64,000 bases of DNA from Marinagarivorans cellulosilyticus (GTDB taxonomy: Bacteria; Pseudomonadota; Gammaproteobacteria; Pseudomonadales; Cellvibrionaceae): contig NZ_AP023086.1 of the NCBI RefSeq assembly GCF_021655555.1, positions 5,247,068 through 5,311,067 on the forward strand, in the 5' to 3' direction. Positions 60,977 to 64,000 of this stretch are shown in pieces (position 1 is the stretch's first letter; each line of letters opens with the position of its first letter). The position numbers were made by a program, and so were the translations under genes. Below the pieces are notes generated by a model. The model ran no database searches, was not told the origin of the DNA, and worked only from the letters and a program-made list of their open reading frames with translations.

Positions 60977-62641
60977 TTACTTCTGGTTTTCAATTTGTTT
61001 TGTGATTACGTATTGCTGAATAATCGACAGGGTATTGTTGACTACCCAGTAAACGACTAAGCCTGCTGGGAAGAACATAAATAAGCCGGTAAAAAATACA
61101 GGCATCCACTGCATTAATTTTGCTTGCATTGGGTCTGGTGGCGTTGGGTTTAAGCTTTGTTGAATCCACATTGTTAAGCCCATAACTAAAGGCAAAATAA
61201 AGTAAGGGTCTTTTACGCTAAGGTCGTGTAACCATAAAAATGAGGCATGACGTAACTCAACACTTTCCATTAAGGCCCAATACAAAGCGATAAAAACAGG
61301 CATTTGTAACAGCATGGGTAAACAACCGGCAACGGGGTTTACCTTTTCTGTTTTGTATAACTTCATTAATTCTTGCGACATGCGCTGGCGGTCATCGCCA
61401 TAGGTATCTTTAAGTGCCTGCATTTTAGGTTGCACTTTGCGCATTTTTGCCATGCTGCGATAACTAATAGCCGACGGGTAGAAAAACAGCACCTTAATTA
61501 AGAAGGTCAGGATGATAATGGCGATACCCCAGTTACCGACCAAACCGTGAATAAAATCTAAAGCGGCAAAAAGTGGTTTAGCAATCATCCACAAAAAGCC
61601 GTAATCCACAGTAAGGTCTAAATGCGGTGCAATTTTTTCGAGTTCGCTCACATCTTTAGGGCCGGCATAAAATTGTGCGCTAATTGTTTCACTTTGCCCT
61701 GGTGCAACCACAGTCGGCTCGCTTGCAAAGCTAAAAAAGTACATGTCGTTATTTTTAGCTTTACGCAAAGTGTAAGTATTTTGTTTGGTAGTATCTGGAA
61801 TCCAAGCACTCATAAAATAGTGTTGAATCATTGCAATCCAGCCACCTTGTTTTGTGTGCTTAAACGGTTGTTCTGCAATATCGTCAAATGAATATTTATC
61901 GTAGTTAGTTTCGCTAGTTGTAGTTGCGGCTCCTAAAAAGGGAGACATACCAACGCCAGGTGCAATAACTGGGTTGTAAGAGCTGCGCTTAATGCTACCG
62001 ACTAAACTTGCCTGCCAAGGTGCCGCAGATTGGTTATTAATAATGTACTGTAAATCGACTAAATAACTTCCGCGTACAAAACTAAAGCGTTTGGTAATGT
62101 TTACATCACCTTGTTGGTAATTAAGGTCAACGTTTAATGTTTCGTTGTCACCCATATTGTAACGGCTGCTTGCACTGACAAAAGTAGGGCGGCTCGATTT
62201 GCTATCGGTGCCATTAGTACCGGCAAGGCCACTGCGGGCGATATAGGTAGTACCAACGGTTTGGTCTAACAAAATAAAAGGCTCAGCCTTCTCATCGCCT
62301 GTAACTAATTTATCGTTAAACTTTAACAGCCCCACTTTTACAATATCGCCACCCACAGGGTTAATAGCAATTTGAAGTGTGTCAGTATTTACCTGAATTA
62401 ACTGTTCTGGTGCGCTAACTTTTGGAGCCGCTGTGGTGGAGGTTGGTGGCATTTGAATATCAAATTCACTAACCTGCTCGGCTTGTGCTTCTGCCGCATT
62501 CACAGATTCACTGACCGATGTTGGCTGGAGATTTAAGGCGCTAATTTTGCGCTCTTGAAATTCGTTCCAGCGAATAATCAATAAAAAGGTAACAACGAGA
62601 ATGCCACCAATGATCGAGGTGCGTAACCAATCCATCTTCAT
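60977..62641 (-). CDS. yidC: Membrane protein insertase YidC
   Basis: 554 residues. N-terminal membrane helix (about 8-25), a large periplasmic beta-supersandwich domain (about 60-345), then the conserved core of five helices with WGIAIIILTFLIKVLFFYPS, KMRKVQPKMQALKDTYGDD and the GCLPMLLQMPVFIALYW motif. Inserts proteins into the inner membrane alone or with SecYEG. Confidence 0.98.
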   Translation of the reverse strand: MKMDWLRTSIIGGILVVTFLLIIRWNEFQERKISALNLQPTSVSESVNAAEAQAEQVSEFDIQMPPTSTTAAPKVSAPEQLIQVNTDTLQIAINPVGGDIVKVGLLKFNDKLVTGDEKAEPFILLDQTVGTTYIARSGLAGTNGTDSKSSRPTFVSASSRYNMGDNETLNVDLNYQQGDVNITKRFSFVRGSYLVDLQYIINNQSAAPWQASLVGSIKRSSYNPVIAPGVGMSPFLGAATTTSETNYDKYSFDDIAEQPFKHTKQGGWIAMIQHYFMSAWIPDTTKQNTYTLRKAKNNDMYFFSFASEPTVVAPGQSETISAQFYAGPKDVSELEKIAPHLDLTVDYGFLWMIAKPLFAALDFIHGLVGNWGIAIIILTFLIKVLFFYPSAISYRSMAKMRKVQPKMQALKDTYGDDRQRMSQELMKLYKTEKVNPVAGCLPMLLQMPVFIALYWALMESVELRHASFLWLHDLSVKDPYFILPLVMGLTMWIQQSLNPTPPDPMQAKLMQWMPVFFTGLFMFFPAGLVVYWVVNNTLSIIQQYVITKQIENQK

Positions 62642-62655
62642 CTTGAGTTAAGCCA

Positions 62656-62967
62656 TTAAGGTTTGGGAGTTTTTGGGGGTTGGGGAACTGGGTCATAACC
62701 ACCGGCATGCCATGGATGACAGCAGCCAATACGTTTAGCACTTAACCAGCTTCCTTTAATCAACCCGTGGAGAGTCAATGCTTCTTCAGCGTATGCAGAG
62801 CAGCTAGGGTAAAAACGACAATTTTGTCCAAGCAAAGGGCTAATACAATAACGATAGCCTTTAACTAAAATCAGCACTAACCACAACAACGGTAAAAACA
62901 CCATGGTATGCCAAGGTTTACGCTTTAAGGTGCAAGCTGAGCTGCGCGCTTGATGATGCGTTTCCAT
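62656..62967 (-). CDS. yidD: Membrane protein insertion efficiency factor YidD
   Basis: 103 residues. The core LLVLVKGYRYCISPLLGQ-type segment (here VLILVKGYRYCISPLLGQ), then CRFYPSCSAYAEEAL, and GGYDPVP at the C-terminal side are family hallmarks. The N-terminal 25 residues before the core are a bit longer than usual, and the gene overlaps rnpA by 43 bp. Assists insertion via YidC. Confidence 0.93.
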   Translation of the reverse strand: METHHQARSSACTLKRKPWHTMVFLPLLWLVLILVKGYRYCISPLLGQNCRFYPSCSAYAEEALTLHGLIKGSWLSAKRIGCCHPWHAGGYDPVPQPPKTPKP

Positions 62968-63353
62968 AAGCCATTAAATGCTTGTTGAAGTTGCTGATTA
63001 GTTAGGGTATCGGCCCCTTTGCGGGCGAGCACTATAGCATCTATTGGCGGTAGTTTGTGCTGTTGCAAGCGAAACGTCTCGCGCGCAAAACGCTTGATTC
63101 TATTGCGCTCGTGGGCGCGGCGAACGTGCTTTTTGGCAATAACAAGCCCCAACCGTGCTTGGCTGTGGTTATCGTTGTTTAAGCGAGACAATATGAGTAA
63201 GTGTTGATTAGACGCGCGAATAGGTGCGTTATCAAATACCGGAGAAAAGTCGTGTTTATTGAGTAAACGCTGCTTTTTGGTAAATACAAAAGAAGGGTAG
63301 TGTGGGGTGTTTGAACGTTGCTCGTTAGGAGCGCAATGAGTAGAAGAATACAT
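62925..63353 (-). CDS. rnpA: Ribonuclease P protein component
   Basis: 142 residues from the ATG at 63353; the frame is also open to a TTG at 63386 that begins 8 bp after rpmH. The RnpA core starts at FTKKQRLLNKHDFSPVFD, with the RNA-binding RNxxKR motif (HERNRIKRFARETFR) and a hydrophobic VLARKGADTL strand. The N terminus is about 20 residues longer than usual. Cofactor of RNase P in tRNA 5'-end maturation. The start is uncertain. Confidence 0.92.
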   Translation of the reverse strand: MYSSTHCAPNEQRSNTPHYPSFVFTKKQRLLNKHDFSPVFDNAPIRASNQHLLILSRLNNDNHSQARLGLVIAKKHVRRAHERNRIKRFARETFRLQQHKLPPIDAIVLARKGADTLTNQQLQQAFNGLWKRIIKRAAQLAP

Positions 63354-63394
63354 CTCTTTACACGAATATGCCGAACACCCCGGCAAGCTCTTAA

Positions 63395-63529
63395 TTAAGC
63401 AGCTAGTTGCTTACGGCCTTTGGCACGACGGCGAGTAATAATTGCGCGACCAGCTTTAGTGGCCATACGAGCACGGAAACCGTGAGTGCGTTTGCGTTTG
63501 ATAACGCTAGGTTGGAATGTTCTTTTCAT
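63395..63529 (-). CDS. rpmH: 50S ribosomal protein L34
   Basis: 44 residues (MKRTFQPSVIKRKRTHGFRA at the start, ending KGRKQLAA), identical in layout to the gammaproteobacterial L34; very basic. First gene of the rpmH-rnpA-yidD-yidC-mnmE run next to the origin. Confidence 0.98.
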   Translation of the reverse strand: MKRTFQPSVIKRKRTHGFRARMATKAGRAIITRRRAKGRKQLAA

Positions 63530-63540
63530 GATTTTAGTAC

Positions 63541-63891
63541 CTAAAAACGTGTAAATTCGGTGTTTAACGAACGGCTAGGCCGCAAAAAGTCGGCGGATAA
63601 TACAGATCTTTGCTCATAAAAGCAACAGTCTTGTGCCATAGGTAAAGCCTAGTGGTTGACTAGGCAATTATTCACAATATGTAGTGTTTACACCGATTTC
63701 TGACAGCTTACCCCATGCTTATATACAGAGTTATTAACAGTTTTTTTAGGGCGGACTGGTTTTAATAAACAGGATTTTTTTTTATCCATAGCCTTTGTAA
63801 GCTAAGTACTGCAAGGGGTTGGGTAAATTAGTGTGCCTAAAAAGTAATTTTTACCACATAAATATACACAAATATGTGGATAACTTAGCGC
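63541..63891. other. Likely oriC region (rpmH-dnaA side) with DnaA boxes
   Basis: Two perfect TTATNCACA boxes in opposite orientations: TTATTCACA at 63668-63676 and TGTGGATAA at 63875-63883. One-mismatch boxes lie at 63862-63870 (ATATACACA) and around 63719 (TTATATACA). An A/T-rich run lies at about 63732-63786. Position upstream of rpmH is the standard site in pseudomonads. dnaA is beyond the window edge, so this is a strong guess, not proven. Confidence 0.65.
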
Positions 63892-64000
63892 CTAGGCGTT
63901 AAACTTTGCCGCCATTTTCAGTACAGCTTTCTGTTTGGCTTTTACAGCTTCGATCTTGGCTTCATATTGCCAAATCGATATAAGTAATTGAGTAAAAAGC
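63892..64000 (-). CDS. Possible C-terminal end of an unidentified protein, cut by the window edge
   Basis: A minus-strand frame is open from the window edge to a stop at 63892 and gives about 35 residues: a hydrophobic/aromatic start then a charged helix (QYEAKIEAVKAKQKAVLKMA). The Lys/Ala/Glu-rich composition is protein-like. No family recognised. If real, a gene pointing to rpmH separates the origin boxes from dnaA. It may be chance. Confidence 0.3.
   Translation of the reverse strand, partial: LFTQLLISIWQYEAKIEAVKAKQKAVLKMAAKFNA

Overview
The window looks like the chromosomal origin flank of a marine, polysaccharide-degrading gammaproteobacterium of the Cellvibrionaceae type (Saccharophagus, Teredinibacter or Cellvibrio relatives). 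This is an inference from three things: secreted enzymes and lipoproteins with long poly-serine linkers, a xylan-utilisation block built around a TonB-dependent receptor plus a tryptophan-halogenase-like operon, and the pseudomonad-type gene order rpmH-rnpA-yidD-yidC-mnmE ... mnmG-rsmG-parA-parB ... atpIBEFHAGDC-glmU. I saw no rRNA, tRNA, CRISPR array or intact insertion sequence.

Layout. 0-20.5 kb is accessory and largely about plant cell-wall carbohydrate: a GH10 xylanase lipoprotein (60-1931), a small regulator/monooxygenase/outer-membrane protein operon (2017-4586, minus), a membrane fatty acid hydroxylase, a polysaccharide deacetylase, a CE6-type acetyl esterase, then a plus-strand run of GPH-type sugar symporter, GH43 glycosidase, aldose epimerase, a large TonB-dependent receptor, SapC, a JmjC/cupin protein and a flavin-dependent tryptophan-halogenase homologue. 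Together they could cleave, deacetylate, import and process xylan or arabinoxylan fragments. A 140-bp MITE-like element with terminal inverted repeats and a 4-bp direct repeat lies between the symporter and the GH43 gene.

20.5-29.2 kb is the housekeeping glmU gene and the complete F1Fo ATP synthase operon (minus). 29.2-46.7 kb holds a lipoprotein/outer-membrane protein pair, topB, glnE, a two-gene cassette (pesticin-like muramidase plus small lipoprotein) bracketed by inverted copies of a dispersed repeat, a SWIM/SNF2 helicase, ilvE, and a transmembrane Ser/Thr kinase followed by two small envelope proteins. glnE and ilvE are adjacent in pseudomonads, so the 5.4 kb between them looks inserted.

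46.8-51.2 kb is parB-parA-rsmG-mnmG (minus). 51.3-58.4 kb holds three paralogous lipoproteins: a beta-propeller-like protein, then two versions with poly-serine linkers and one or two c-type cytochrome domains. Parts of the last two are almost identical in DNA. They separate mnmG from mnmE. 58.4-59.6 kb is non-coding, AT-rich, and carries three perfect DnaA-box 9-mers. 59.6-63.5 kb is mnmE-yidC-yidD-rnpA-rpmH, and 63.54-63.89 kb carries further DnaA boxes where the pseudomonad oriC lies. All core genes here run leftward, as expected for the leading strand of a fork leaving an origin at the right edge.

The most interesting candidates are the muramidase/lipoprotein cassette (a possible effector-immunity pair on a repeat-bounded unit), the cytochrome/propeller lipoprotein family (possible surface electron-transfer proteins), the second DnaA-box cluster between the cytochrome genes and mnmE, and a kinase whose extracytoplasmic part is built of CX7C repeats.
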